Below are positions 17,998 to 27,925 of a stretch of 64,000 nucleotides of DNA, piece after piece. The DNA comes from an uncultured Peptococcaceae bacterium (lineage in GTDB: Bacteria; Bacillota; Peptococcia; Peptococcales; Peptococcaceae), in assembly GCA_934229395.1 (NCBI GenBank), contig CAKQDL010000001.1:1-64000 (forward strand), given 5' to 3'. The first letter of the stretch is position 1; each line of letters starts with the position of its first letter. The notes beneath the pieces are model-generated. The model ran no database searches. It was not told the DNA's origin and worked only from the letters and a program-made list of their open reading frames with translations. Both the position numbers and the translations under genes were made by a program.

Positions 17998-18915
17998 GTG
18001 GGCTTACAACACAAAGATTTAATCAGCATCAACCAGCTCACCAAGGCTGAAGTGGAAGAAATTCTCACTCTTGCACGCAAAATGCGCCAACAGGTTGAAC
18101 GCAGAGAAAAAACAGAGGATTTAAAGGACATCACCGTCATCAATTTGTTCTACGAAAACAGCACCAGAACACGTTCATCTTTTGAGCTTGCAGCAAAGTA
18201 TCAAGGAGCGAGTGTACTCAATATTTCAGCATCTTCTAGCAGCGTTGCCAAAGGCGAAGGTCTCAAGGACACTGCTCAAACTCTCAACGCCTACAATCCA
18301 GATATTATTGTTATGCGCCATCCTAATTCTGGCGCTCACGAAATTTTAAAACAAAACGTTCACGCCAGCGTATTGAATGCCGGCGACGGGATGCATGAAC
18401 ATCCAACACAAGCACTTCTAGACTTTATGACCATCACCGATTACAAAAAAGACCTAGAAGGCTTGAAGGTGGTTATTGTTGGCGACTTGTCACACTCTCG
18501 TGTGGTGCGCTCCAACCTTCTTTTGCTCAATATGTTTGGCTGCGATGTTACGGTGTGTGGCCCACAAACCTTGGTGCCTAGTGGCATTGAAAAGCTTGGC
18601 TGCAAGCGTGTGATGAGCTTTGACGAAGCCATTAAGGATGCAGACGTTGTGATGATGCTACGCATTCAGCTAGAACGCCAAAAGGCAGGGCTTTTCCCAT
18701 CCACCGAAGAATACCGTCACTTCTATTGCCTCGACAAAAAACGTCTTGCTATGGCAAAGCCAGATTGCATTGTACTTCATCCAGGTCCAATCAACCGTGG
18801 TATTGAAATTGATGGGGATGTTGCCGACTGTGAACAATCCAAAATCCTAGAACAGGTGACAAACGGTCTTTGTATCCGTATGGCACTACTCAAGATGATG
18901 GCAGAGGGGGAATAA
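17998..18915 (+). CDS. pyrB: Aspartate carbamoyltransferase, catalytic subunit
   Basis: Condenses carbamoyl phosphate and aspartate, the first committed step of UMP synthesis. The carbamoyl-phosphate loop STRTR is at residues 55-59 (YENSTRTRSSFE), followed by SSVAKGEGLKDT and HPTQALLD. The 305-residue length fits the enzyme without a fused regulatory chain, and no pyrI gene follows. The start is GTG 17998 with AAAGGAGG upstream. It is the first gene of a six-gene pyr operon; carAB is not in the window. Confidence 0.96.
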   Translation: MGLQHKDLISINQLTKAEVEEILTLARKMRQQVERREKTEDLKDITVINLFYENSTRTRSSFELAAKYQGASVLNISASSSSVAKGEGLKDTAQTLNAYNPDIIVMRHPNSGAHEILKQNVHASVLNAGDGMHEHPTQALLDFMTITDYKKDLEGLKVVIVGDLSHSRVVRSNLLLLNMFGCDVTVCGPQTLVPSGIEKLGCKRVMSFDEAIKDADVVMMLRIQLERQKAGLFPSTEEYRHFYCLDKKRLAMAKPDCIVLHPGPINRGIEIDGDVADCEQSKILEQVTNGLCIRMALLKMMAEGE

Positions 18916-18917
18916 GC

Positions 18918-20201
18918 ATGCTACTTAAAAACGGTCATTTGGTTGACCCATCTCAAGCAATCGATGGCGTTACAGATATTCGTATCGCTAACGGCGTGGT
19001 TAGTGAGGTTGGGCCAGACCTTCCAGAAAACGAAAACGAAGAAATTTTTGACCTGAAGGGTTGCTATGTGCTCCCTGGTCTTATTGACACCCATGTGCAC
19101 TTGCGTGATCCAGGTCAAGAAGAATCGGAAGACTTAGAAACAGGGACCAAGGCAGCCATTGCCGGTGGGTTTACCTCTGTTGTGGCCATGCCAAACACCA
19201 ACCCTATTGTAGATAATGTACCAATCGTGCGTTATATTCGCGACAAGTCCGACCGTTTGGGCTATGCTGATGTGCTACAAACAGCAGCCATCACCAAGGG
19301 TGAGCAAGGCGAAGAAATCACAGAAATTGGCTTTTTGAAGGACGCTGGCTGCATTGCCTTTACAGAAGACGGCCGCAGTGTGGAAAACAGTGGCATGCTC
19401 AAAAAAGCCATGAGCTACGGCAAGCCTTTTGATGTCCTCTTTATGAGCCATTGTGAGGACAAGAGCCTCAAGGGCTCAGGCGTTATGAACGCTGGTGCCT
19501 TGGCAACTGAAATGGGTTTGACGGGCATTGCCAATGAGGTTGAAGATATTATTATTGCGCGCGACATTACCCTAGCAAAGATGACTGGCGCGCGCCTTCA
19601 TATTCAACACCTTAGCACAGCAACTGGTCTAGACTTGGTGCGCGATGCACAAGCCAAGGGCCTTCCTGTGACCTGCGAGGTGACACCACATCACCTCTTC
19701 CTCACAGAGGAAGCAGTGCGCGGGTACAACACCCATGCCAAGGTGGCCCCTCCGCTGCGTACAAAAAAAGACAACGAAGCCCTCATTGAAGGCTTGAAGG
19801 ATGGCAGCATTTGCTGCATTGGTACCGACCATGCACCACATTCCTCTGACAAAAAGGATGTGGAATTTGAACGCGCTGCCAATGGTATTTCTTCCATTGA
19901 AGTGGCCTTTCCACTCATTTGGACCAACCTTGTAGAAACAGGCCGTTTCTCTTTGAGCGAAATCGTGACCATCATGAGTCTCAATCCAGCAGGCCTCTTG
20001 CGCATTGACAAAGGCTCCCTTTCTGTAGGGAAGGTGGCAGACGTGATGATTTTTGACCCGGCTGTAGAAAAAGAAGTCGATCCACAAACCTTCTACAGCA
20101 AAGGTAAAAATTGCCCTTATGCTGGCCAAAAGCTTAGTGGCTGGCCAAAGATGGTCTTGCGCGCTGGTCGCGTGGTCTTTAACGATGGAGCAATCATCTA
20201 G
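18918..20201 (+). CDS. pyrC: Dihydroorotase
   Basis: Cyclises carbamoyl aspartate to dihydroorotate. A type I amidohydrolase of 427 residues with metal ligands DTHVHLRDPG (His59 and His61), HIQHLST, CEVTPHHL and GTDHAPH. ATG 18918 lies 2 bases after the pyrB stop. The frame is open further upstream within pyrB, but the MLLKNGHLVDP start matches the family. Confidence 0.95.
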   Translation: MLLKNGHLVDPSQAIDGVTDIRIANGVVSEVGPDLPENENEEIFDLKGCYVLPGLIDTHVHLRDPGQEESEDLETGTKAAIAGGFTSVVAMPNTNPIVDNVPIVRYIRDKSDRLGYADVLQTAAITKGEQGEEITEIGFLKDAGCIAFTEDGRSVENSGMLKKAMSYGKPFDVLFMSHCEDKSLKGSGVMNAGALATEMGLTGIANEVEDIIIARDITLAKMTGARLHIQHLSTATGLDLVRDAQAKGLPVTCEVTPHHLFLTEEAVRGYNTHAKVAPPLRTKKDNEALIEGLKDGSICCIGTDHAPHSSDKKDVEFERAANGISSIEVAFPLIWTNLVETGRFSLSEIVTIMSLNPAGLLRIDKGSLSVGKVADVMIFDPAVEKEVDPQTFYSKGKNCPYAGQKLSGWPKMVLRAGRVVFNDGAII

Positions 20202-20210
20202 GAGGACACT

Positions 20211-20981
20211 ATGCAACTACACAATGTAAAAATAGTTGGTAAAACAGCCCTTTCAGACAACGAATACCGTTTTGATTTTGATGCACCAGCGCTTTGCGCA
20301 GAGGCTGTACCTGGTCAATTTGTGATGGTAGAATGCGCAAAGGCGTCTGCACCATTTTTACGCCGCGCCATTTCCATCAACAACTGCGAAGCGGGCGTGC
20401 TCTCACTCATGTTTGCCGTTGTTGGCGAGGGTACCGCTGACCTTAGCAGCATGAATGTGGGCGATGAAGTGAGCTTGCTCGGACCTTTGGGCCGTGGCTT
20501 TGACCTTGATATTGAAGGCAAGGACGTGGTGATGATTGGCGGTGGCATTGGGAAGGCGCCATTTGAATATTTGACCACAGCGCTTTTAGCAAAGAACAAC
20601 CGCGTGCGTTTCATCGTTGGCGGTCGCAGTGAGGCACAGCTTCGCGGTCTTGATTGTTACAAGGACAAAAACGTGGATGTGCTCTATGCGACAGAGGATG
20701 GTAGTCTGGGTGAAAAAGGCTTTGTCAGCGCTTATTTTGATGCCATCAAAGGCTGTGACCGCATCTACGCGTGTGGCCCTACACCAATGCTTGCAGTCGT
20801 GAAGCGTTTTGCTGATGAAGAGAATATCTCTTGCCAGCTTTCGCTAGAAGGTAAAATGGCTTGTGGTGTTGGCGTGTGTCTTGGCTGCACCTGCAAATCG
20901 GGCAATCCTGACGCCAAGGTCTTCCCAAAGGTTTGCAAGGATGGCCCGGTGTTTTGGTCTGAGGAGGTTGAGCTAGCATGA
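20211..20981 (+). CDS. pyrK: Dihydroorotate dehydrogenase B, electron transfer subunit
   Basis: FAD and 2Fe-2S protein that passes electrons from PyrD to NAD+. A ferredoxin-reductase-like fold with FAD motif RRAISINN, NAD-binding GGGIGKAPFEYL and C-terminal cluster ligands CGVGVCLGCTC plus a later Cys near KVCKDG. The 256-residue length is standard. It ends in a 4-base overlap with pyrD, as expected for a heterotetramer. Confidence 0.95.
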   Translation: MQLHNVKIVGKTALSDNEYRFDFDAPALCAEAVPGQFVMVECAKASAPFLRRAISINNCEAGVLSLMFAVVGEGTADLSSMNVGDEVSLLGPLGRGFDLDIEGKDVVMIGGGIGKAPFEYLTTALLAKNNRVRFIVGGRSEAQLRGLDCYKDKNVDVLYATEDGSLGEKGFVSAYFDAIKGCDRIYACGPTPMLAVVKRFADEENISCQLSLEGKMACGVGVCLGCTCKSGNPDAKVFPKVCKDGPVFWSEEVELA

Positions 20982-21901
20982 GTGTGAATATGCAAGTAGA
21001 ATTTGCAGGCGTTACCTTTGATAACCCCGTGACCACCTGCTCTGGTGCTTATGGCTTTGGTATTGAATATGGTGAATTTGTGCCTGTTGAAAAGCTTGGC
21101 TCCATTACCACAAAGGGCCTTTCGGCCTACCCACAAATGGGCAACGCAGGGGTGCGCATCACCGAAACACCATCGGGTATGCTCAATTGTATTGGCCTAG
21201 AAAATCCAGGTGCAGAAGTGTTTAAGGCGGAGTATTTGCCAAAGATGCGCGAACGCTTGGGTGGTTGCAAAATCATCGCCAATATCTTTGGCGGCACCTT
21301 AGATACCTATGCTGAGGTTTCTAGCGCGCTAAACGACGTCGACGAAATCGCCATGTATGAGGTCAATATTTCTTGCCCGAACGTTCACGCCGGCGGGATG
21401 GTTTTTGGTACCGATCCAGAAGCAGCGGCCAGTGTGTGCCGCGCTGTGAAGGCCCAAACCGATAAGCCAGTTGTAATGAAGCTTTCGCCAAACGTGACAG
21501 ACGTTGTAGCCATTGCCAAGGCCTGCGAGGAAGCTGGTGCAGATGGTTTGTCGCTCATTAATACACTCATTGGTATGAGCATTGACGTGAACAAGCAAAA
21601 GCCGGTTTTAGGCAATGTGACAGGTGGCCTCAGCGGTGCAGCCATTCGTCCTGTTGGCGTAAGGATGGTGTATCAAGTGGCACAAGCCGTGAATATTCCT
21701 ATTATTGGCATGGGTGGCATCGCCAACTGGCGCGATGCTATGGAATATATTTTGGCAGGTGCATCCCTGGTTGCAGTAGGTGCAGCGAACTTTAAAAATC
21801 CAATGGCGCCTCTTGAAGTGCTCGAGGGCTTAGAAGCCTATTGCGAGCAGAAAGGCGTAGATGATATCAATACTCTTATTGGAAAGGCGTGGAAAAACTG
21901 A
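20978..21901 (+). CDS. pyrD: Dihydroorotate dehydrogenase (class 1B), catalytic subunit
   Basis: FMN enzyme that oxidises dihydroorotate to orotate, with NAD+ as acceptor through PyrK. Class 1B features are EFAGVTFDNPVTTCSGAYG at the start, the catalytic Cys in NISCPNVHAGG and the FMN phosphate loop GMGGIANWRDA. The cytosolic 307-residue form has no membrane anchor. It is coupled to pyrF by a TGATG junction. Confidence 0.96.
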   Translation: MSVNMQVEFAGVTFDNPVTTCSGAYGFGIEYGEFVPVEKLGSITTKGLSAYPQMGNAGVRITETPSGMLNCIGLENPGAEVFKAEYLPKMRERLGGCKIIANIFGGTLDTYAEVSSALNDVDEIAMYEVNISCPNVHAGGMVFGTDPEAAASVCRAVKAQTDKPVVMKLSPNVTDVVAIAKACEEAGADGLSLINTLIGMSIDVNKQKPVLGNVTGGLSGAAIRPVGVRMVYQVAQAVNIPIIGMGGIANWRDAMEYILAGASLVAVGAANFKNPMAPLEVLEGLEAYCEQKGVDDINTLIGKAWKN

Positions 21902-22626
21902 TGCCAGATAAAGATCAACTCATTATTGCACTCGATTTTCCAACCAGTGAAGAAGCCATTTCTTTGGTGGATGCTATCGGCACAAATGCAAGCTATTATA
22001 AAGTAGGCCTAGAACTCTTTTTAAATTCCCGTGGCCGCGTGCTCGATGAGCTCAAGGCGCGTGATAAAAAGATTTTCTTAGATTTAAAGTTTCATGACAT
22101 TCCAAACACCACAGCGCAGGCTTGCCGTTGGGCAGCTGGCTTGGGTGTGGATATGTTTAACGTTCATGCCGGTGGCGGCCTTGAAATGATGCAACGTGCA
22201 CGCGAGGCCACCATTGAAGGTGCTTTGGCCAAGGGCCTTGCAGCACCAAAGCTGATTGCCGTGACCATTCTTACAAGTTTTGACCAAGATGGTCTTGCAA
22301 AGGTTGGTTTCGGTGGCGCGGTAGAGGACAATGTAAAGCGTCTTGCAGCACTTACAAACGAAGCCGGCCTTGATGGCGTTGTTTGTTCATCAAAGGAAAT
22401 TAGCTTCATTCGTGAAGCAGTAGAAAACCAAGAGTTTCTCACTGTTTGCCCAGGCATTCGCCCACTTTGGGCTGCCAAGGGTGACCAAAAGCGCATCATG
22501 ACCCCATCTCAAGCTCTCGAAGCAGGCGTGAACCATATTGTGGTTGGCCGTCCTATTACAAAGGCTGAAAACCCTGTAGAAGCAGTAAAGAAAATTTTAG
22601 AAGAAATGAACATTACGGAGGATTAA
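21901..22626 (+). CDS. pyrF: Orotidine-5'-phosphate decarboxylase
   Basis: Converts OMP to UMP. TIM barrel with the catalytic charge network KIFLDLKFHDIPNT, an N-terminal LIIALDFPT and the phosphate loop HIVVGRPIT. The 241 residues from ATG 21901 are typical; this start shares a base with the pyrD stop (TGATG). GTG 21889 is in frame but not needed. Confidence 0.95.
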   Translation: MPDKDQLIIALDFPTSEEAISLVDAIGTNASYYKVGLELFLNSRGRVLDELKARDKKIFLDLKFHDIPNTTAQACRWAAGLGVDMFNVHAGGGLEMMQRAREATIEGALAKGLAAPKLIAVTILTSFDQDGLAKVGFGGAVEDNVKRLAALTNEAGLDGVVCSSKEISFIREAVENQEFLTVCPGIRPLWAAKGDQKRIMTPSQALEAGVNHIVVGRPITKAENPVEAVKKILEEMNITED

Positions 22627-22629
22627 AAA

Positions 22630-23214
22630 ATGGCAATGACTAATGAAGAATTAATGCAAATTTTAACCGAAACTGGCGCTTATCAAACTGGTCACTTCAA
22701 GCTCAGCTCTGGCCTTCACAGTGGCAACTACATTCAATGCTCCCAGCTTTTGAAGTTCCCTAAGCTTGCTGAAAAGGTATGCAAGGAAATTGGTGAAATT
22801 TTTAAAGACCAAAACATTGAAATGGTTGTAGGCCCTGCTATTGGTGGTATCCTTGTGGCTTATGAAGTGGGCCGTGCCCTCGATGTACCAGCCATCTTTG
22901 CAGAACGTCAAGATGGCGTCATGACCCTTCGCCGTGGCTTCCACGTAGAACCAGGTACCCGTTGCCTCGTTACCGAAGACGTGCTTACCACTGGTGGCTC
23001 TGCACAAGAAGTTGTTGAGCTTTTGCAATCTCATGGTGCAGAAGTTGTAGCAGCAACCTCCATCATTGACCGCACCGCCGGCAATACCTTAAAGCTCAAG
23101 GTACCATTCCAATCCCTCATTAAGCTCACTTTCCCAACCTACACCGAAGAAGAATGCCCAATGTGCAAGGAAGGTCAACCTATCCAAAAGCCAGGTAGCC
23201 GTCCTGGTATCTAA
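22630..23214 (+). CDS. pyrE: Orotate phosphoribosyltransferase
   Basis: Makes OMP from orotate and PRPP. The PRPP loop is VTEDVLTTGGSAQE, with GNYIQCSQLLKFP near the N-terminus. It is the 194-residue form with a Cys-containing C-terminus (ECPMCKEGQPIQKPGSRP), as in the archaeal and clostridial type. It is the last pyr gene, 3 bases after pyrF. No terminator separates it from hflX, so read-through is likely. Confidence 0.95.
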   Translation: MAMTNEELMQILTETGAYQTGHFKLSSGLHSGNYIQCSQLLKFPKLAEKVCKEIGEIFKDQNIEMVVGPAIGGILVAYEVGRALDVPAIFAERQDGVMTLRRGFHVEPGTRCLVTEDVLTTGGSAQEVVELLQSHGAEVVAATSIIDRTAGNTLKLKVPFQSLIKLTFPTYTEEECPMCKEGQPIQKPGSRPGI

Positions 23215-23238
23215 GAAAAACTAAAGGAGAGTGTTTGT

Positions 23239-25062
23239 ATGGCAAAATTAGTAGGAAAAATTGATGGTCTGAGCAGACGTCAGTGTAATGATTTACAGGC
23301 ACTCTCTGATTTTTTGACAACAAGAGGAGAACTAGTTGGCCGCCAACTAGCAGAAAATATGCTCGCCCTTAGCCTAGAAATTAAGCGTGAGGTGGCGTGT
23401 TTTATTGACCGCAACGGCCAAGTGCTTTTGGTATCAGTAGGCGCTTTGAACCAAGCGCCTGTTTTTGAATTAAAAAAGAAACGCTGGCAGGCAGGCTATG
23501 CTGGTGTGCGTTGTGTACATACCCATCCAAGCGGCACAGCCAAACTATCGGATGCTGACCTCAGTGCCTTAGAAAGCCTTCATTTTGATGAAATGGTGGC
23601 CTTGGCGCAAAAAGAAGATGACATTCATGTGGCTGTGGCTATGCTTGCGCCGGTGGATCATGCACTGACCAATCCAAAGGTACTTTTGGCAGAGGAGCTT
23701 TCTTGGCAAAGCTTTGAAGCCATGCCTATCCACAACCAACTTCTAAGCTTTGAAGTTGAGCTTGTGCGTCAAAAAACCGTAACAACAGATCACGAAAAAG
23801 AACGCGCGCTTTTGGTGATGCAGCCAGACGCGAGAAAGATGAACGAGGCAGCCATCGCAGAGAAAGAGCTGAAAGAGCTTGCCGACACGGCAGGCCTAGA
23901 AGTTGTTTGCGTGGTGAGTCAAGCGCTCAAGGGTAATCAGCACAAAATTGGCAGTGGGAAACTTGATGAAATTGCACTAATGGTGCAAAACGAAGCTTGC
24001 GATGTCGTTGTTTTCGACCAAGCCCTAACGCCAAGCTATAACCAAATGCTTTCAGACCGTTTGGGTGTGAAGGTCATTGACAAAACCGTGCTGATTTTGG
24101 ATATTTTTGCCCAGCGTGCGCGCAGCAAAGAAGGAAAGCTCCAAGTAGAATTGGCGCAACTGAATTACCTTTTGCCTCGTTTAACGGGCATGGGGACGGC
24201 CCTTTCTCGTTTGGGCGGGGGCGTTGGTACGCGTGGCCCTGGTGAAACCCAGCTAGAAACAGATCGCCGCCATATCAGACGACGCATTCATCATATTCAC
24301 CAAGAGCTAGAAAATGTGAAAACGAGCCGTGAGCTTCAAAGAAATGCGCGTCTCAAGCGCCGTGGCCTTCAAGTGGCCTTGGTGGGGTATACCAACGCAG
24401 GCAAGAGTACACTGCTCAACAAACTTGTAGATGACAACATCTATGCAGCCGACCAGCTGTTTGCTACCCTAGATCCAACAACCAGACGTCTTACCTTAGA
24501 CAGCGGCGAGGAGCTTCTAATAAGCGACACTGTAGGTTTTATTCGTGATTTGCCAACACAGCTTATAGAGGCCTTTAAGGCAACCTTAGAAGAATTGCAA
24601 TATGCCGATGTTCTTTTGCACGTTGTTGATGTATCTAAGGATGGTGTGGACGAAAGTGTTAAGGTAGTAGAAGACATTCTCATGAGCCTAGGTTTAGAGC
24701 ACAAAAAGCACATTTTGGTGTGCAATAAAATAGACGCCTGTGATGAGCTGCCAATTTTTGCGGCGGCCCTGGCTTATCAGCACAAGTGCTTTATTTCATG
24801 CAAAACAGGAGAAGGCATTGATGCTCTCCTGGCGCTCCTAAAGAATGAAGCCAGTGGCACAGATGTGACCTTTACGCTTACGCTACCCTTTGATCAATAT
24901 CAGGGCCAACGCTTGGCCTTGGCACATGAGCATGGCCAGGTGCTGGAAGAAAATTACACAGAAAATGGCGCCCAGCTCAAGCTTAAAATGCCAAAGGCAG
25001 AGGCAACCAAGTATTTTTATGAGTATTTACCAGCAGAATATAAAGACGAAGTGAAGTGGTAG
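23239..25062 (+). CDS. hflX: GTPase HflX with N-terminal RadC/JAMM-like domain
   Basis: Ribosome-associated GTPase that splits or rescues stalled ribosomes. The HflX N-domain starts near residue 190 (ALLVMQPDARK) and the Gly-rich linker GTRGPGETQLETDRR is near residue 335. The G1 motif is GYTNAGKST near residue 385, followed by DTVGFIRDLP (G3) and CNKID (G4). In front is a domain of about 170 residues containing HTHPSG and a following SDADL, the metal-site pattern of RadC/JAMM (MPN) folds. The total of 607 residues is about 180 more than E. coli HflX. It lies directly before a ynbB homologue, as hflX (ynbA) does in B. subtilis. Confidence 0.92.
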   Translation: MAKLVGKIDGLSRRQCNDLQALSDFLTTRGELVGRQLAENMLALSLEIKREVACFIDRNGQVLLVSVGALNQAPVFELKKKRWQAGYAGVRCVHTHPSGTAKLSDADLSALESLHFDEMVALAQKEDDIHVAVAMLAPVDHALTNPKVLLAEELSWQSFEAMPIHNQLLSFEVELVRQKTVTTDHEKERALLVMQPDARKMNEAAIAEKELKELADTAGLEVVCVVSQALKGNQHKIGSGKLDEIALMVQNEACDVVVFDQALTPSYNQMLSDRLGVKVIDKTVLILDIFAQRARSKEGKLQVELAQLNYLLPRLTGMGTALSRLGGGVGTRGPGETQLETDRRHIRRRIHHIHQELENVKTSRELQRNARLKRRGLQVALVGYTNAGKSTLLNKLVDDNIYAADQLFATLDPTTRRLTLDSGEELLISDTVGFIRDLPTQLIEAFKATLEELQYADVLLHVVDVSKDGVDESVKVVEDILMSLGLEHKKHILVCNKIDACDELPIFAAALAYQHKCFISCKTGEGIDALLALLKNEASGTDVTFTLTLPFDQYQGQRLALAHEHGQVLEENYTENGAQLKLKMPKAEATKYFYEYLPAEYKDEVKW

Positions 25063-25068
25063 AAAGAA

Positions 25069-26337
25069 ATGACATATTTTTTAAAACGATTAAAATCCTT
25101 TGCAGGGTTAAACGACGAAGATATCGGTCTTATTGAGAAGGTGCTTGAAGAAATAGCACCAAAATGGGCTGAAATCACAGACATGACCCAAGCCAATCAA
25201 ATCAAGGTCCTTGAAGCCTTTCAAAAAAACCAGGTGGCAGATTTCCATCTCAATGGCTCCACTGGCTATGGCTATGGCGATACAGGCCGCGATGTGCTAG
25301 AGCTTGTTTGGGCAGATCTTTTTAGTGCCGAAAAAGCTTTGGTACGTTCCAATCTAGTGAGTGGCACCCATGCCATTGCAACGGTCCTCTTTGGCATTTT
25401 GCGCCCAGGGGATGAAGCCGTATCCATCAGTGGTCTCCCATATGATACTTTGCAAACCGTTATTGGTAAGAGCGATGACGCCAGAGGTACCTTGAGAGAA
25501 TTTGGTATCAGCCATAAAAGCGTGCCACTTGTGGACAATGACTTTGACGAAGCGGCTATTCGCGCTGCTGTAACGCCAAAAACAAAGATGGTACTTATTC
25601 AACGCTCCCGCGGCTACGAATGGCGTGATAGCCTTTCTATTGCAAAAATTCGCCGCGCTTGCGACATCGTCAAGAGCATTTCTGAAGATATTATTATTTT
25701 TGTAGACAATTGCTACGGCGAATTTGTCGAAGAAATTGAGCCCCTTGAAGCTGGCGCCGATATTATTGCGGGCTCTCTTATTAAAAACCCAGGTGGTGCC
25801 ATGGCTCCACGCGGTGGTTATATTGCTGGGAGAGCAGACCTGGTAGAAGCCAGTGGCGAACGTCTCACAGCTCCAGGAATTAGTGAAGATGTAAGCTCTG
25901 CCCTAGATTTCAACCGTCCGGCCTTCCAAGGCCTTTTTATGGCGCCACTCATTGTAGAACAAGCGCTAAAGGGTGCTGTTTTTTCGGCAGCTTACTTAGC
26001 AGCAAAGGGCTACACCGTTTCACCAACGGCAGACGCGCATCGTACAGACATCATCCAATGCATTGCCTTTGGTGAGGCCGATAAGCTTAGAAAATTCAGC
26101 CAAGGCATTCAAGCAGCCTCTGCGCTAGAAAGCTATGTAACGCCATATGACGATCAGTTGCCTGGCTATGACGACCCAGTTATTATGGCAGGTGGGACTT
26201 TTATTCAAGGCTCCTCCATTGAGCTAAGTATTGACGGCCCAATGCGCGAACCGTTTATTGGCTATATGCAAGGTGGTTTATCTATTTCTCATATCATCAC
26301 ATCTGTTTGTTTAGCAGCAAAAAGAATGGAGGAATAA
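25069..26337 (+). CDS. Aluminium-resistance / methionine gamma-lyase family PLP protein
   Basis: PLP-dependent enzyme related to the Cys/Met metabolism family (YnbB, annotated as aluminium resistance protein). The 422 residues include GYGYGDTGRDVLE, VSGTHAIATVLFG, the cofactor Asp in FVDNCYGEFVE and the Schiff-base Lys in GSLIKNPGGAMAP (Lys239). The physiological substrate is not known; C-S lyase activity is an inference from the family. It lies 6 bases after hflX and 1 base before the DUF456 gene. The hflX-ynbB pairing is conserved across Bacillota. Confidence 0.9.
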   Translation: MTYFLKRLKSFAGLNDEDIGLIEKVLEEIAPKWAEITDMTQANQIKVLEAFQKNQVADFHLNGSTGYGYGDTGRDVLELVWADLFSAEKALVRSNLVSGTHAIATVLFGILRPGDEAVSISGLPYDTLQTVIGKSDDARGTLREFGISHKSVPLVDNDFDEAAIRAAVTPKTKMVLIQRSRGYEWRDSLSIAKIRRACDIVKSISEDIIIFVDNCYGEFVEEIEPLEAGADIIAGSLIKNPGGAMAPRGGYIAGRADLVEASGERLTAPGISEDVSSALDFNRPAFQGLFMAPLIVEQALKGAVFSAAYLAAKGYTVSPTADAHRTDIIQCIAFGEADKLRKFSQGIQAASALESYVTPYDDQLPGYDDPVIMAGGTFIQGSSIELSIDGPMREPFIGYMQGGLSISHIITSVCLAAKRMEE

Positions 26338-26338
26338 T

Positions 26339-26824
26339 ATGGATGTTTATGCATGGCTAGCACTCGCCCTGATGGCGGCTGGCGTGCTAGGAACCTTTGT
26401 ACCAATGCTCCCGGGAATGTGGCTTGTATTTGCAAGCATACTAGGTTATGGCATTTTTGATGGATGGGTATCTTATCCAATTTGGTATGCCGTCATTGTC
26501 GGCGCTATTGCTATTGGGAGCACTTTCTTGGATTATGTCGGCGTAAGCATTGGTGCCGGTATGTTTGGCACGTCTAAATCACAATCAACAGGGGCCAATG
26601 TTGGTTCCTTCGTTGGCGGTTTTGTCAACAAGCGTTATGGCAGCCGCGTGGGTAGCGTTGTTGGATCTGTAGGCAGCGAGTATAAGGAGCACGGCTCTTT
26701 CAAAGCAGCAGTGCGTGCGTGTGCAGGCTCTTTGGTGGGTAGCGCAGTTGTATCCTTTATTCAGTTTGTGGTTGCACTTATCTTGTTTGTGATAACTTTT
26801 GTATTGATGTTGGGGGCGTATTGA
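26339..26824 (+). CDS. DUF456 family membrane protein
   Basis: A 161-residue protein with an N-terminal hydrophobic pair (about residues 4-55), a central Gly-rich segment (VGSFVGGFVNKRYG, RVGSVVGSVGSEY) like a glycine zipper, and a C-terminal hydrophobic pair. This layout is that of DUF456. No function is established. It is joined to its neighbours by 1-base spacing upstream and a TGATG overlap with ddl. Confidence 0.85.
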   Translation: MDVYAWLALALMAAGVLGTFVPMLPGMWLVFASILGYGIFDGWVSYPIWYAVIVGAIAIGSTFLDYVGVSIGAGMFGTSKSQSTGANVGSFVGGFVNKRYGSRVGSVVGSVGSEYKEHGSFKAAVRACAGSLVGSAVVSFIQFVVALILFVITFVLMLGAY

Positions 26825-27924
26825 TGTTAAACAAAGAAACAAAAATAGCCGTGGTTTTTGGTGGCCCATCTGGAGAGTACGATGTGTCTTGCGTATCGGC
26901 AACAACCATCGTAAAAACACTTAAAGAAAGCGGCTATCAAAATATTTATCCTGTTGGTGTTTCCGCAAAAGGCAAATGGTATGGCCCTGTGGAAGTGGAA
27001 GACATCGAAGGCTTTCGACCAGAACGCTATGCAGATAAAGAGCTGGTGCTCCCACAATCACCAGGCGCTACCCTTTATGATGTAAAAAACTTTGCCCCTA
27101 TTTTTGACGTAGATGTGGTATTTCCAATTATTCACGGCTCTTACGGCGAAGATGGTCATCTTCAAGCCTTTCTTGAAATGTGCCGCTTGCCATTTGTAGG
27201 CGCTGGCATGGGTGGGTCCTTTGTTGGTATGGATAAAGTATTCATGCGTGATATTTTAAAAGCACACGATATCCCACAAACCGACTATGTAGCGGTAAGA
27301 CGTTACGATTTTGAAAAAGACAAGGCAGCAACGGTTGCTCGCCTAGAAGCGGCGCTTCCTTATCCAATGTTTGTAAAACCATCCTGCTCCGGCTCTAGCG
27401 TAGGAATCAGCAAGGCAAACAACAGCGAAGACTTGGTAAAAGCACTTGCCCTGGCTGCAAAATATGACAGCAAGCTTTTGGTAGAAAAAGGCGTCAACGC
27501 ACGCGAAATAGAAACAGCGCTTTTGGGTAACTACGATGTAAAAATGGCAAGTCCAGGTGAAGTTGTAACAGAAGGCGTCTTTTACGATTACGATTCAAAA
27601 TATGTACTCAACAACAGTGTCACAAAGGTGCCGGCAGATATTACCGAAGAGCAACGTGAAGCCATTGAGCATATTGGCAGAGAAACCTACAAAATTTTGG
27701 ATTTGCAAGGATTTTGCCGTGCCGATTTCTTCATCGACAAGGACAATGGCGATATCCTGCTTAATGAAGTCAACACCCTTCCGGGCTTTACAGCGATTAG
27801 TATGTACGCAAAAATGTGGGCAGCTTCAGGCAAATCTCTTATCGACGTCATCGAGGAGCTTCTCACCCTTGCTTTTGAAAGAAAGAACGATGTATTAAGA
27901 AATTACACTGCATTTGGAGGTTAA
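26824..27924 (+). CDS. ddl: D-alanine--D-alanine ligase
   Basis: Makes the D-Ala-D-Ala dipeptide for peptidoglycan. ATP-grasp fold of 366 residues: [12 protein letters not shown] at the N-terminus, the [13 protein letters not shown] loop, FYDYDSKY in the omega region (Tyr favouring D-Ala over D-lactate) and metal site [14 protein letters not shown] 26824 overlaps the preceding stop. It ends 1 base before recA, so it is in the same transcript. Confidence 0.95.
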   Translation: MLNKETKIAVVFGGPSGEYDVSCVSATTIVKTLKESGYQNIYPVGVSAKGKWYGPVEVEDIEGFRPERYADKELVLPQSPGATLYDVKNFAPIFDVDVVFPIIHGSYGEDGHLQAFLEMCRLPFVGAGMGGSFVGMDKVFMRDILKAHDIPQTDYVAVRRYDFEKDKAATVARLEAALPYPMFVKPSCSGSSVGISKANNSEDLVKALALAAKYDSKLLVEKGVNAREIETALLGNYDVKMASPGEVVTEGVFYDYDSKYVLNNSVTKVPADITEEQREAIEHIGRETYKILDLQGFCRADFFIDKDNGDILLNEVNTLPGFTAISMYAKMWAASGKSLIDVIEELLTLAFERKNDVLRNYTAFGG

Positions 27925-27925
27925 T

